Assembly: GCF_001949145.1 (NCBI RefSeq)
Contig: NW_019091399.1
Coordinates: 68,859-130,858 of the forward strand
DNA from: Acanthaster planci
Taxonomy: Eukaryota; Echinodermata; Asteroidea; Valvatida; Acanthasteridae
Direction: 5' to 3'
Length of the DNA stretch: 62,000 bases
A program made the translations under genes and the position numbers. This document shows positions 11,301 through 26,300 of this stretch, in pieces; the stretch's first letter is position 1, and each line of letters starts with the position of its first letter. The notes beneath the pieces were generated by a model. It saw only the letters and a list, made by a program, of their open reading frames with translations, made no database searches and was not told where the DNA came from.

Positions 11301-14300
11301 ATGAGGATGTGGTTTGTGATGTACAACAGATATAGCTACTTGCTCATCACACTGATAACTTTAGGATACTACTCGACTGAGGAGATGGATATAATATCCA
11401 CTTCATCAAGCAAATACACCTCAAGCAAATATAGCTACATGATCATCACACTGCTATCTTTGGGATGCTACTGGACCGAGGAGATGGATATGATATCCAC
11501 TTCAGGGCAAATACAGCTATATGGTCATCACACTGATAGCTTTGGGATACTACTAGAACAGGAGGTGGACACATATTCAATGTGGTCTATATTCTTTCAC
11601 TAAATCAATATAGATCCGTTGTACATTTGCAAGTTTCATTAATTCACTCTTTTAAAAGAGAAGAATCAACTAAGAAAGGTTGTCAGTTTGTTATTTATTA
11701 GAATTACATGTATGTGCTATTTTTGTCACCTTAGCTCATGGGAAATCCGGCATTAAAGATTCTGCTTGTTCGTATTCTTTGACTGCTTTAAGTAAAGCCA
11801 CAAACTAATTCCTAGCTCCTAGCTCCAATCTCATCTCATCCCAAGTGGCCACTGTTAGCCACCGGTTACTGACCTTGACTTTTTGGCTTTTCTCATCCCA
11901 GTGGACTCGGATAGTAACCTAGAATGATTGGATCAGTTTTGGCAAGGAAAAACCGATAGATAAGACCTCTCCCACTTGGCTTTGCTTCAACGCCTCTATC
12001 TGGCTATGTATTGCTACAATTCCTTCACATTTTTGTGGTCGGGGGTCTGGTGTGCCTGTACATTTTCATCTTATTAGGGAATCTGGTACGAGGAGGAAGG
12101 AAAGTACTGGAAGGAAAGTTCACCACGCTGATTGGAAACAAGGGGAAAGGAAACCACAGATATTGCGTATCACTGTTGAGCTATGGACAATCAGGCAACT
12201 GACAGCAAACACAAAAATCGGTGCTGATGTGTGTAATTGGAATTGGATGCAAACCAAGTTCACAGAGTGTGTCATTTCTCAGTTTTGTGTCTATGAAACA
12301 CCATCTTGGCACTCGACCCAGAGTGAAACACAATGAATCAGCAATTTTCATTGGAACCAGAAGTATCTCTGAGTTCTGAAAAGTTTTTGTGGGGGGACTG
12401 CAAGACAACGTGAAATTGTTAGATTGAATGAAGTCACAAGTTTGTGTCACTTTCTTGGCTGTTAAGTGTCAGTGGCAAGTTGAGAGTCCCTGGTCCCTTT
12501 GACTTCCACCTTCCTCACTTCCTGGATGGTACCATGTTGCACGCAAAAGGAAATGTAACAGGTCCCATGCTGCCCTCACAAGGTGATGAAGTAATACATT
12601 CGAGGCACTACCTTGACCTGATTATTATCAGGCAAAGTGTCCTTGGGACGCCCTCATGGACCTAATCAAGCTACTAAGTCAGAACTAACACTTGTGCTTG
12701 GAATTTTCATCTACATGTATTTTTTTTTGCTTCTGAAGATGTCATATATAACTTTATTTACATGTATGAGACAGTTCAGTCTCTCTGCCTGAGTATTTTA
12801 CAGTCTGAAAACAAAGGAACGAAGAACTTCTAATTTGTCCTTTGAGGCTATTAACCATTTCCTACTGGGTGCTTTTAAAAATGCAGTACCTACATACAGG
12901 CGATTTTTTTTCAATATCTTCGGTTTTCAAATGATTAAAAAATCTTCAGAAATTCTTCTCTTTTTTCCTAAATGACTAAACCCCATAGAGTGACTGTCTA
13001 GTGGCTACTCTAATCTGACAGACATCTATTGATGCCAGAGTATTTCAGGCAGGCCTGCTGCCTTGTAAAAAGAGCCCAGATCGTGTGGTGTTACCCGGTA
13101 CATAAGTATCTTTTGGTCCCAAAACTTGCACAGTGCGCTTCCGGCATTTTTTCAATATGGGTCAGATTAGTGTGCAGCAGTATTGTATCACTCATCCCTG
13201 GAGCGCTTTTGTCCCCGGCGGTAATCTGCTCATGCCGAATGCCACCAACAGTGGTATAATCTTTCGAAACAATGATGGATTTCCTCCGCTATTGACAACT
13301 GAAAAAATGTTGGTAATTCCCAGCAGCTCCGTCTTTGTTCCAAGTACGGTCTTTTGTTACAAGGCCCAAGCACTTTCGTCCGATTTCGGGCACCCCGGCT
13401 ATGCGTACAAACCCAAGGTACCCAAAACTGGGCTCTCTGGTGCGCAGTGGTTAAGGATTAGGTGTTGCTGATTTTATGTCAAATGTAATCAGTGTTTGTT
13501 TATGCCATTTTTCGTTTTTCACTTTTTCTTCTTGAATGACTTACAGGGTGTTCACTCCATCCTTGCCTTCAGTACTGACCAGCTTCTACAGGTTGGCGCT
13601 GTGAATTGCTCACGTTTTTCTTCCTTTGATCTTCCCTCTGCCTTCTTTCCCACTGAAGGCAGATCTCTGTGTTTCAATCCAACGACTCATGAAATCTTTG
13701 TCTATGGCAATCAGGTAAGTTCCTTGTGTTTGATAGCAGCGTAGTTGATTGATCAAAGCTGCAAAATATACAAATGTGCACTGTTTGAAAGTTCAATCCA
13801 GAAATACCTCAGGGGAAATAAGCCTTTGTTGCATGGTGCCTTCTGCCGGCCTTGTGGCAAGGAGGATTGGAAATTTAAATGAGAAAATTTCTGTGAGGTT
13901 CAACATCGAGAGCTAGGCCGAGTAGACCAGAACATTTGAACAGATCACTTCAAAGCTTCTTCTGAGTATAATATATTCATCACCATTAAAAGGAGTTTCA
14001 AAAAATTTCCTTGGACAGAGCGTCATGTGACTCAAATCAAAGGCAGTAATCAGCTGACATATTTCAGGGAGTTAATTGGTTAAGCCATCCCACCTGCCAG
14101 TTTTTTCATCCCTATGTCAGGACACTGAGGGGAGTAAGCATGCAGGAAATGAAACTGAAGTGCTCACATTTCGCAATGATTACTCATATGCACCAGCCAT
14201 GACTGATTGACAGGAGAATTCTATTTGTTGCAGTGTGGACTGTTTAAATTGGTTGGCTTAAGGTTCTCTCTGTGAGTCTGTCCGTGGCAAGTGCCAAGGA

Positions 14301-17300
14301 AATCATAAAAAAAAATTGATTGCTTCATGAACATGTTGACTCCCAACGTTGCATTATAAATGTGCTGAGTAACTGCAGACCAGTGATATGACATCAAGGT
14401 CACTGATCAATTCTTCACTCAAGTCTGTCTTTTGAGAGTCAGGCCATTAATTGTTGGAAAGAAATGGACAGGGGGGGACATTTTGTAAGTGTCTCTACAA
14501 TTGGCTCAGTTTACCAAGACTTCCTCCAAGCCCCGCCACTCTCCCCCCATCCACAAATTTTAGAGGTGCATGTTGAAAGAATGTTCTACCTGTGTCATCT
14601 CCAATGTAAGAAATGTACTCTGAGAGAAATGATTAATTACAGTTTGTACCGGTACCGGTATATTTGTTTTATTTACAAAACTGGCCGTAAGACTTCAATG
14701 AATTTTCAAGTTTCAACAACACTAGTTTTTTATGTAACATCGTGAAGGGTAGGATTCAGAATAGCTGAATAGCTGTTTGAAACAATTCCGGGGACAGAGC
14801 TGAATCTGAGGGAGTAGGCGGCTCATTTCATATTACATTCAAGGAGCAAGAAGCCTCTTTCAGAAAATTTGGTCTCCCTTTCACTTCCTTATTTTTGGGG
14901 GTTTGTTTTCTCAAGTAAATATCCAGCAGCAGTTCCAAGGTATCAGGTTTTGACATAATTTTTTTACCACTTTCAGAGACTTTGACCATTTCCGTTTTCA
15001 TTGTAAACTACAGACTACATGTTTCTAAATTAAAGGTAGTTGTAATAAATATTGCTAGAGTGATTATATTTCCACAAACTACATGTACATCTAGGTCTAC
15101 GTTTAACAAATCTCCTGGAACATATCATTCAGCATAGCTGATACATTGGTTAGACATAAAATATGCAAAAGCGCTATATACAGCAAGCTCACATACATGT
15201 ATCTATATTTACAGCAAAGGATATAGTGAAATATTACATGTAGGTCTATATTATATAATATTTTCAAACTTTTAATAGTGTGTAGTTAATGGATACTGCA
15301 TTCCTTTGACTGAAAATAGACAAATAAGTAAGGCCTCTTTGAAATAATGAAAAATTGTCCGACTATATTATGATATCATACCATATGTCGGGTCAGGATC
15401 TTATCAGTGAGACTTAGGACCTTTATACATGTGGTTGTTTCTGAATTTCCCTCAGCCAAAAAAGCTGGAAGAATCTGTCATTAGTCCGGACAATGAACAA
15501 GTAACTACACTGCATAATTCTACATCTGATTTTTTCCACTTTGTCTTGTTGACACTAAATCTTGAATGGCCAAGTGCCTCCACATATACAAAATATACAA
15601 TAGTGGTGGTTCTCGAAGGAACGAAATGTTCATGGGCTGAAAGTTCAGTTCTACATCCACCCTTGGTTTGGCCTGAAAAGAAATCACAAAAACTGAGGAA
15701 ATCTTGTTGCGCTAGAGAACTTTACTGAAGCACCGGTATATAGCCATAACAGTCCCAAATCACACCCTAGGGGTTAGGGTTAATGAACGTTTTTAGACAC
15801 TCAACAATATAGTTATCCCAGAACTTGAAGAGGCTTTTGAAGAAAGGAGGTCTGTTTGTGTGGCATATATTAATCATCCAAAGAAATCTTTTAAGCATTT
15901 CCTCAGAAATTCCTGCATTAGTTTTGACAGCTGTGCGTTAGCCTTAATTTTTGGTATCCTTTAATTCCATGTACTTTTGACTTATCACAAGTATAGACTC
16001 AAGGAAAAGCAATGGAATTATGGAGTTATAGTGCAACCAAAATTTGGACTTCCTAACATCGCAGCTTTCCGGAATTCATAAATGTGATGACTGGTGAAAA
16101 AACTTGTCAAACTAAATGATCATCATCGGATGACTTAACGTGCACTCATTCCGGTGATTAAAATGCTATTACGAAGAGAGATCCACAGATATCGCATTGA
16201 GCAATGACTCATTACCCTTTCCACGTCTTATGAATGAAACTCCAAACCTGCAGAAATTCAGGGATTTTGAGGCAATCAATGAATATCTAGCATCCAGAAT
16301 ATTACTGCATTGAGCCTCATCGCTCAGAGAGTGATTGATCTGTGAGTATTGGTCAGGTAATAAAGAAATGATCTCAAGTGTAAATGTTCAATATGGGTAA
16401 TTGGAGACATTCTTATTGATGAAGACATCAACATCTTTCTGTGCTTCTCAGTTTAGGTTGCCTTTCCAATAAATATATCATATCAGTCTTGCTTGGAGTG
16501 AGCCACTGTGCACAGTGGTTAGCCAATCACATTGATTGTGTTTGCCCCAATGTTTGGCTTCGGGTTGAGGGGTTTGTCGACTGGACCATTTAGTTGAGGT
16601 ACAGTTTGCAGAAAAATGCCAGTGTATTGCATATTCAACCCGTTTTTAGTCCATTCGTCTGACCTTCATCTCAGTGGCTTTGTAGGAGTAGAATGGCACA
16701 TTTCCCTCTGTTTCCTTCCATTCAATTCCGTCATCCCAATCCCCTTGATACATATACTGTGGACTGTGATAATACAGGCCGTTCAAGTTGGAGCGATCGC
16801 AACTCTTGAACCACCAGCCCCCATTGTGCACCACTGCACAGTTGATACTGTCACTGTCATCATTGTCGTTGTCTATTGTGGTGAAGGGCTTCTTGCTATG
16901 GTAGCTGAGTGCATCTGTGGCATTGCCTCCAAGGAACTTGCCCAGTCGCAGCTTGAAGGAGGTGCGTTGGGCGCCGATGGCAAAGTTGGAGTACTCGGCA
17001 TACAGATGCTGTCCCTCCCAGCCCGTCAGCTCCACTCGCAGTTTGTAGTTATATTGCTTGGTCAGGATGTGAATGAACTCATTCCCCAGCCAGAACTCGC
17101 CCATCAGGGAGCCGAAGCCACGGGTGTAAAGATGCCAGTTGCGGTTGAAATCTTCGGAGCCGTCTTGGCGACGTTGAAAGAGTGTCCAGCCACCGCCGTC
17201 TGTCTCCATATCGCAGTAGACAGGGATTGGTTCAAACAGGCCCCGTGGTTTGATATAGTATAAGCCACTCTCGGCCAATGGCTGACGTATCATAGCTTCT

Positions 17301-20300
17301 TGACAATCCAGAGGAGTTGGCCCAACTGTTGAATAAAATGAGAATACATGTATGGCTGTCACTGTGCATTTTGCTCCTGTAAAAATATAATTACTTTTGG
17401 ATGGTTTGGGTCTTTTGAGTGGTCATTGGATGTTTTACACTGTACATTTTTTCTTCATGAAATGTGTTTGAAATTTGAAATTGCTGTGGCCACACAAATT
17501 TTTTTCTTTGACCCGATCTTGTTAGCATTGTGAGAAAGGTTTTTTTTTTAATTCTTTGTTTTTAAATCAAATGCAGGCCAAGGTCATGTTTGATTTTATT
17601 ATTCCTTCCGGCACTCCATAAAGCTATCAACACTGAAGGCTGGAGTCCTCCAGGCTTGCTACTTGAAGGGAGAGAAAACTGACAAGACATTTCCATTCCA
17701 GACTGTTAAACGTTTTAAAACAGGAATGTGTTAATTTGATCCAGTTCCTTGATATGTCAGCTTTATGAGTGTCAAATCATCAGAGATTTAGTGTAGGCAT
17801 CAGAAATCTAAAAAATAATGGGAAATTATCTCATTGACAGGCTAGAGGATTGATTTTTCCCTAACGGTTACAAATAAAGTTGAAATTGTTCTTTGAAATG
17901 ACAATTTTTTCAGTTAAACCCGTAAAAATAAATGGATGTGACAAGGCAAGAGGATGAGTTACCAAATTTGGAGATGTCCGGCCTGAGTCATCTCCTTCAG
18001 CTCTTATTCTGAACTGACAGTTTTCATTCCAATCACAGATTTCAAACTTTCCTATTTTGGATGAACTTTTTTTGTAACTACATGTACCGGTAGACTCTAG
18101 GAGGGACTTGAACACACATCCTACAATGTATGACCAGTGGGTTCATGGAGCAGCTGATGGGTTTTGTGTAGTAACTCTGTAGACTTTGTGCAGAGAAGTT
18201 GTGCCCATGAGCAATAGGCACTTGACAGTGATTGTCTGTTCCTACTGAGAAGTACTGTAAATCGTCGGTTTCACCACAAAGTGACGTACCGTCCATAGAC
18301 TTTGTGCACAAGATACGTCAGTTCGTAGTGCGGCGATACGTCACTCCGTGGTGTAACTGACAAACTGACTTCCTGCAAGATTGGAGGTGCTTATTGAGTT
18401 TGAATAAGTCGCTCATGCTGCTGATGAGATGACCTACATGTATGTTGGAATGATTTCTAGATACAATAGGGAAGGGTAACACTGAGGCAACTCGTTCATT
18501 GTCAGTATCAGCGAGAAAAGTTCCGTCACTGGTTGATGATTGTCTTACCAATCTTTGTAATGGGCTCGTCCAGTATCTCCGCTGGCCCGTACTCCCTCTT
18601 CAACAGCTCCTGCTGTCGTCTTTTCAGTTCTTCAACCTCATCAGCAAGTCCTTGCACCTTGTCCATCAGTTGGTGCACCAGACCGCTGGTTTCACCGCTG
18701 ATCTCATTGTCCAGCTCCTGAAGTCTTCGTCTACTCGATGGTTTGCCTCCAACGAGGGCTGCGCAAAGCAGAGCAGCTACCAGTACCAACATGGTTTGGC
18801 CTGCAGTGGACTGGGCCCTCTGAAATGAAGAGTTTGGTGAAAGCAATGGAGTGACTCATGTTTGGTTTCTGTGGGGTAATGTACTTTTTCTCAACCCTGG
18901 CAAGTTCATTGGCTGAGTAATGAGACACCCACACCATCAAGCAGTGGAAGGGGTTTCAAGTCTCCTCCAAGTCGAGTAAGCACAGATATAACAAGAACAA
19001 AACCTCATATTGATATGTCACCAATTGATGATGTTTGTCAGTGTTCCTTTATCTGTCATGTCTGTCAGATAAGAAGATGGCTTGATGAATATTGGAAATG
19101 ATAGAAGTAATTTGGACTAATGCCATGCTTACTGCCTGAGTGGCTAGTGGTAGTTTCTTTGGTGAGTCGTTATCTAGTACCTTTCAATCAGTGGGTTGTA
19201 ACCTTCCAGATTGTATAACATTCTCTCACTTTCATTAATTTGTTCCTGCGAGGCTTTTTTTTTTCAAAAATGCAATTGACTGATGTGGAATGTGCACTTT
19301 AACAATCTTACAATATAATAACCAATGTACACCTGTTTTCTTGTACCTTGAAATTTGAATAATTGAAATTTTCCTTCTGCAACCCTTCACTGAAATTGTC
19401 ATTCATTTTTACAAACATCCCTCTATTGTCCTGTCATCATGACTGACAGATTATTTAATTCAAAGATATTTTTTCTTCTGCAATGTCTTCATATTTGTTC
19501 TCTTTTTTCCCCACAATCCATCATTTCCCAGGCTGCAATTGGGCCCATATGATTTTAGGGTATATGGGGAAGTTGGGAATATCAAGAGGGAGTTGTGTGT
19601 TCAAGTTGAATCACTGAGACTTGCTGAGGGACATGCATCAGCTGTCTACAGCTCCTTTTACACGGCAGAAGATTGTCATCCTCCTCTGTCGTAGTGAATT
19701 CTTAGCCTATTTCAATTATAGCAAGTGGCAGTTATGGACATGTTTCAGTGTGTTACAGGTTAATGAGGCTTGGCATTATTCTGAGAGTTACCAGATGTGT
19801 CTGAGACTCCAAAGAAGATGTTATGAAACTGATGTTATGACTTTGCCACCGCGTTTCTAACTGCTAAACCTCTAATGTTGAATATGTTGGTAGAACATTT
19901 CCAAACATTTTCATTTCCCATAGGTAAAGAGTTCCACTTTAACATAATAAAATTAAAATACCCGGCAACAGCTGACTTGCTGGATTTAAACCCGAAACTC
20001 AGACTTTCAGTTTACCATTCACTCCAGCAAAACTGTTCTTGTTAAAGAAAGCATGATGGTTTATCCATCATATCTTGAATGTCCTCACTACAAGTATCTT
20101 CACTAAGTTGGATCATCCAATGGCTGAAAACCGTGAGCAATGCTACTGGTAGATGAATGGAGGCTTGTACATTTCAAATAGCCTTTTTTCCCATCTTTGA
20201 CTCTGTGTCAAGCTCAAGATTCAGTTTGAAGTGTTAACAAACAGAACCAAAAGAAAATATTCCAAACTTGGGCCTTATAGTGAATGGCTTTGTGATTCGT

Positions 20301-23300
20301 TTTAGTTTGTTTTTTCTGCAGAAAATGCAGCTACACCAGAGCAAGCAGATCTTAGCTCCAGGAATAAATTAATAAAATGAAAGCCTAATGGCCATTTTAT
20401 ACTTCAAGTGAATGTGAAAAAAGTGAAGCAGACTTACATGTAATATCACTAAACATTTGCTGTGAAATTTGCTTGAGTTGTAATACTGGTACATGTGTGT
20501 TCAACTTTGGTGCATTCTGAGTGTTAATATTTGATCTGGTATCACATAATTGTATTCTTGTTTGCCCTTATGCTAAGTATGAATGATTGTATAGCTGAAA
20601 TGGGACAAATCTAAGATTTGAGAAAAAATGTCCAGTGAATGGACAGGTATGACAAACTGTTGTACTTGATACACCTGAGATAATCAAGGTGGAAATCACA
20701 GGGAAGTGGCTGTGGTGAATTCAGGAAGCTCCAATTAATCTAGGGTCACCTGTCCCCAGGGCAGTATGACTTTTCCCTGGTAAACACAGCAGGTGGCTGT
20801 TGTGTAGGAAGATGGTTACGCCCGATACCTGCCTCAGGGAAGGTTGCTTTTTTAAGGAGGAAACCGGTCTGATTCAAGTTTATAGAAGTGAAGAAGAGCT
20901 AGTCTTGTTGCTGTGTCAGCTGACATCCTGGGCAATTCATATGGAGGCTTTTTTCAATTGTGGTCAGTGAGCCATTTTCATCAGTTACTGTACCCCTGGT
21001 GTGATCAGTGGTACGCAGATTTCTAGCAAATGTGAATATTCTGTATACTTACCAAAATGATTAGGCTTTATAAAAGCTGCAGTTACCGGTAGGTTTTAAG
21101 TTTTAGCTCAAACTGTCGATAATGTTTTCTATAATCTGCATTTGTTGTCAGTAATTTCTTCATTGTTTGTGTAACTTCGTTTTTTCCCCTGATCAAATTA
21201 GATAAGCCTATGCTGGTTTTCATCACTTGTACAGCCATACAAGTCTAGCATGAAGGAGATAAAAAAGTTGTCCCAGATGATCCCTCCCCCAGCCAAGACC
21301 TGATAACATCAAAGGAGATTCCATGTACGTAGATAATCTGTCATCTACAGCATCACCATTGTCTGAGCCTTGCAAGAACAGTGAGCTCTCTTGTCTGCCC
21401 CAGATCCTTTTGTCGGACATCCTGGCCTAGAGATGCTGGCATCATTTCAGGACTTCCCACAAACAAAGCCAATGTACATGTACAAGTACTCTAGTTGTTT
21501 CCTGTGGGTGAGGTTCCTTCTTTCATCCCACGAGCAGCTGAACTGCGCCAACCTTCAAGGGGAAAACACTACCTCACTCTAGCAGGTTTTAGGGTTGATT
21601 TCAACATAAATCTCACAATCACCGGGTTTAACAGAACTTGGGTTGATTGAAAACTGTGACAGAGAGCTCATGCTACAATTGGTGCACATTGTACATTACA
21701 AAGTTCATTCATCAGCTTTAGAGCTTGTGAACGAATTGACTCTGAAATCATCTATCTAACAAATTCTGGAGCTTCACATACAATACAGTGGAAAGTAAAT
21801 ATGTCTAAGAAATTTAAAATAACTTGATGAGGTGCTGCACAAATACGGTCAGATCACTCCTGCGTCCATGTGAATCTTATCACAACCAGCATCTTGTATG
21901 TAATTGGAGACATTGTTGGCATGATGATGCCATCATTCTTTGTGGAATAGAATTGGTGATGCAGATTGTAAGCTAATCCCAAAGCTTGTGTCTATTCACT
22001 CCAGCGGCCCCTCTCTACTTCCAAAAGTCAAACCCTACACTGTAGACGGAGCCCATTCTCCATTGATGACAAAGCTTATGTTAGTCAGATTTGCAATCTT
22101 GTTCCCCTCCCCTGGAATGATAGCCTGTGTCAGTGAAGAACACTGTTCCCCTTGGTACATGGCAAAGCCATGGTTAGCTCTGCTAATTTCTAAGCCTGTT
22201 CCCCTCGAGTGATTTATTGAGGGCCTGCTTGCTTGCATGTGCCCCCAGCTTGATGCATAGCTAGCTGGCAGCATATATGGTCCAGGGCAGAGCCTGGGCC
22301 AATTGGCTGTCTGGTACCCCCAGGTGGATCTTTTTCACCAGACCACACGCCATCCTCCATGCCTTATTAAAACCCAACCAGGGTCACTGCATGCTTGTCA
22401 TCAAGGCGCCGTTCTCTCTGGCTGTCAACTGGCAGCACTTGACATTGACTCACTAGCGAGGTGCAATATAACAGCAGACACAGTGAGGCAGCCAGGGCTG
22501 GGTACCATCCATTAACAGGAGGATAGTATTGCTCAAGGTTTATCTTGAGGGTAACATTAAAGCCCAGCAGGTTGTTTATTAAAGTACCTGGTTGAATCTA
22601 AACTGAGAATGAATGGCTGGATATAGAACATCAAGCTACACCTAGATGAGGTTGCCCTGGCGGCCCTAGCTAGTAGTTCTTTTTGCTTGATTGGACCCTT
22701 GTCTAATTCCTTTCTGTTTTCTGGAAGTATAGGTATGTACTGTGTTCAAGAATGTACATGTACTTTTCAAGAATACAATTTATGCAGGCTATTTTTTTTT
22801 CAGCCTGCAATCAAGGTTGGATTCAGATTCAAAATGTTTTTGGAGGGGGGCTAAACTTGTTTTGGGGGAGGGGCCAAAATGTTTGGAATTTTTTTGCAAG
22901 CGTAGCCTTTTGTGGCCTTTCTGAAGGGTGAGGCTGCATTTGGGGCTTTTTACACACTCTAAGGAGGAAGGGAAATGAAATAAAGACCCCCCAAAAATAA
23001 TAAAAATAATAAACTGCCTTTCTCTCACTATGTCAAAATCAACTTGCCCCTGTTGGCCCTCACCTGGCTCCACCCATGTGTACAATCAGTAGTTGACTGC
23101 CTTGTTTGTGGAAAATTCCCTCCAACTTTTAAATTATGTGCTGAGGTAATATTGAGGTTATTGTTCAGTTAAAGGAGAACAGGTTACTAGCTCTTACAAG
23201 GAAATGATTTTCAGCCGTGTCTTTCAAAGTCTTTCTGTTGCTCAGTACAGAAAAAACTTCCTTTTCCAGTGATATTTCAAAAATTTAGACACACACTCAA

Positions 23301-26300
23301 CAACAAATTACGAGTATCTGATCCTGAAGACTTCTGTGAATTTATCAACAGGCTTTCTGAATAGTGGGTTACATTGTACAACTGTAGGTCTATTAAACTC
23401 TCAAGAGATGGAAGTGTTGAAGGGTGTTCAATTAATGGGTCTATGAGTAAAGGGCCTAGGTGACTCAAGACCGGTTGGGTCTTGTGTCCATGGGCCACTT
23501 CCTGATTAGATTTGACCACAACAACTGACCAGCTGACAAATGACCACAACAATCAAATAGAAAGTGCTGTCTCATTGTGATTGCATCCATGCATCTTTGA
23601 AACCTATCTGCGCCAAAAACGATGAGCTAAGATGGTGAGTGATGTGAAGGTTTCTTGTTAATTCCCTCATCTCCCAGCAGCATGTTACACTTATCAGCTG
23701 GTTGCTATAAAGGTTACTGACAGTGTTTTGTAACATTTTGTGATTGAAGGCTCCCTTGGGAATTCTGCAAGATTCTTTAAGATACTGCAGCAGTGACGAA
23801 GGCCATCTGTCAAGGAATAACATTATGTGCATTGTACTTGTTTTCAGAGCATTAGCATAAACTGAGCATATTTACCAGCAAAGTTTCATATATTTCAGCA
23901 GCTTTTTACCAATTTTTGCGGGGTTCCCTTTTGGCAAGTAGCTGTTCTGATTTAAAGTGAGAGGCTTGACTTTAATTTTCAAGTCCCCTTCTTTTAGAGT
24001 GCATGAGTGATAAACCCCGGCTGTGCATTAAAAACTGTTAGCGTGAAACTTATTTTTAATGGTTCGTGAGTTCCACTGAGAGCTGGTGTCTGGATACAGT
24101 ACCATCCTGTAGCAACATGTAAAATGATGTACTTGTTTATGGATGTCATGGTTACTCTTTCATTCAGTCCGCTAAGGGAACGTGTACTATTGTGATTCCC
24201 CCATGCTCATCTTGTCAAGGTTGCTGAAAATTAAATAAATGCTTCGCTTGATTCAGAAAATAATCAGTCTGTAGGGCAAAGGGGCTAATGGTAGATTACT
24301 TGAAAATGAGGTTCCAATTAGTTCATTTGCTTCAGTAATAAACTCTTTCCGGTGTCCCTGTAAAGTTCATCATCGCATATCTTTTTAAATTGATATTGAT
24401 AGCCCTTTCCGAAAATCTTCCAAGCTTCTGACTTTGTACATTACTACCACGCACTGTGATAATGGCATAAAGAGGAGGGATGACTACCGCATGGTGATTT
24501 TAACGAGGATGGGAGTTCTGAAAACCATGACCAAGCAAGCCCTGTGCTCTTGATTGGATCTGACATGAAACTGACGTCAAGAATGAAGTTGGCATTAACA
24601 AGAGACGGAATGTGGTATAAAAACAGCCCATATTGAACTGAGTAGCAATGCACTTTGTAGGTATTACATGGTGACTGTCCATGCAATTGACTGATCCCCA
24701 CGCTTTACAGATCAAGTGTACAGCAAGATGTTGATCCATTATTGACTGTTCCACATTTCAGAAACAACTTACAGTATTTAAGTGATGTTCAAGTTGTAAA
24801 TGTACAATGTATATCACATTCACAGGAAGAACTTCTGCAGTGTTACGTCACAACCTGGACTCCTAATGGTTTATGTTTAATTGGAAGTTCCTATTCAGTT
24901 AGAAGCTAAAGTTGGCTTCTGCAAGTTGTACTTTCCTTCAGCAACATCACTGCAAGTCATTAACTAAGGTAAAGTCGCGTTACGTCATACTTAGAGACTG
25001 TAGAGACAACCAAATTTAATAGGAAGTTCCTATAATCCTGTAAGGAACTGAGATTAGCTTTCTTAAGCTTAAAGGAAACCCTCTGTCGCCATCCTCCTCA
25101 TCAGATCCAGCATCTGTCCAATGATAGATATTTTAGAAATTCAGTTTAAAGCCATTCATTTTCAACATTTTACATAGTTCCAGTCTAGTTGTATAAAGAG
25201 CTTGGTAGGTACCATTCATAGATCACACTACCGTCCATGTGTTGAGTAGCATTTTTAGTTGGTTTTTTCCTCAGTGAGTTGGAAAGTGCCCACGTTTTGC
25301 CACCCACATTCAAAACCGTTCAAAAGATTTTAATTGGCATTGATGTTCCAACATCCAGAAGGCAAAGTGCAACACAAAAATGGGTGTTGTGGGGAAATCG
25401 GCCCCTCCCTCCCTCCTCCCTCATGTTTTTCAGGGTCAGATCAGCATAAATGCCTGAATGTGGATAATGCATCTACATTGTGTACACTTTTTTGTTCTAA
25501 TCGCAGTGTTTGCAAACTGATCATGGAAAGTAGAACAGCCATTCAATCATACAGCTATTGTAGACCGACATCATACATTGTATCACCATTTCAGACATAC
25601 ATGTAAACATCCATGTAAACAGGTGTTGTGTAGTATCCTGCAAGGGTGAAGCAGGAATACAGCATTTCCATGTATTACATGTACATGCATAAGACCAGAG
25701 TTCCCCCCAAAAGGTTTCTATCTAATGGAAGTAGGTAAATTAATGTAGACATGTACAGTTCACTGGCATTTTGCCTGTGTCAAGAAGATTAATATCGGCC
25801 CAGCCTTGTAAGTAACAATGGACTGCTTTGACCTGCAGATACCTGTGTGTGGAAGTCTGACTTTTTGTAGGGGGTGTTATAAGCATAAACATTAAGTCAA
25901 GGCATAGGGCAAGTTTTGAGTAACTAGGCATAGTAAATATTGTTGATTGATGTGAGCATGTGCTTTACAACCCCCCCCCCATCCTATGATGTACCATACT
26001 TCTGACAGTCAGAGTGTGCTGAGCAGATAACACCCACCTGTGGTCCATATCTTGCCTGGGTGTTGGCTCATCACCTGTGCCAAACCCCTCAGGTTGCTGC
26101 CATGGAATCTAATCCCACCTACGCCTCATCGCCCCCCACCTCCTGCTGAGACATTGACTGGGTTGGCTTCTCCCCATACATCAGTAGGCGTCACCTACTG
26201 TACACGTACCCAGTTGTCTACGACTTGCTCACAAACTTTGGAGACTTTTTTCTCCCTGAGCTGGAATTTCAAGGGGAAAATATTGCCGTAGACAGGCTAA

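Noticed and set aside
13133-13471. 112-codon frame with a WSAFVPGGN motif also seen on the minus strand at 53017-53298
   Set aside because: The shared peptide comes from two copies of a non-coding TTAA transposon. The frames are otherwise unrelated in length and ends.
16616-17263. 215-codon open frame on the plus strand
   Set aside because: It lies exactly opposite the FReD domain exon. The minus strand has the complete conserved domain, so this is its antisense shadow.
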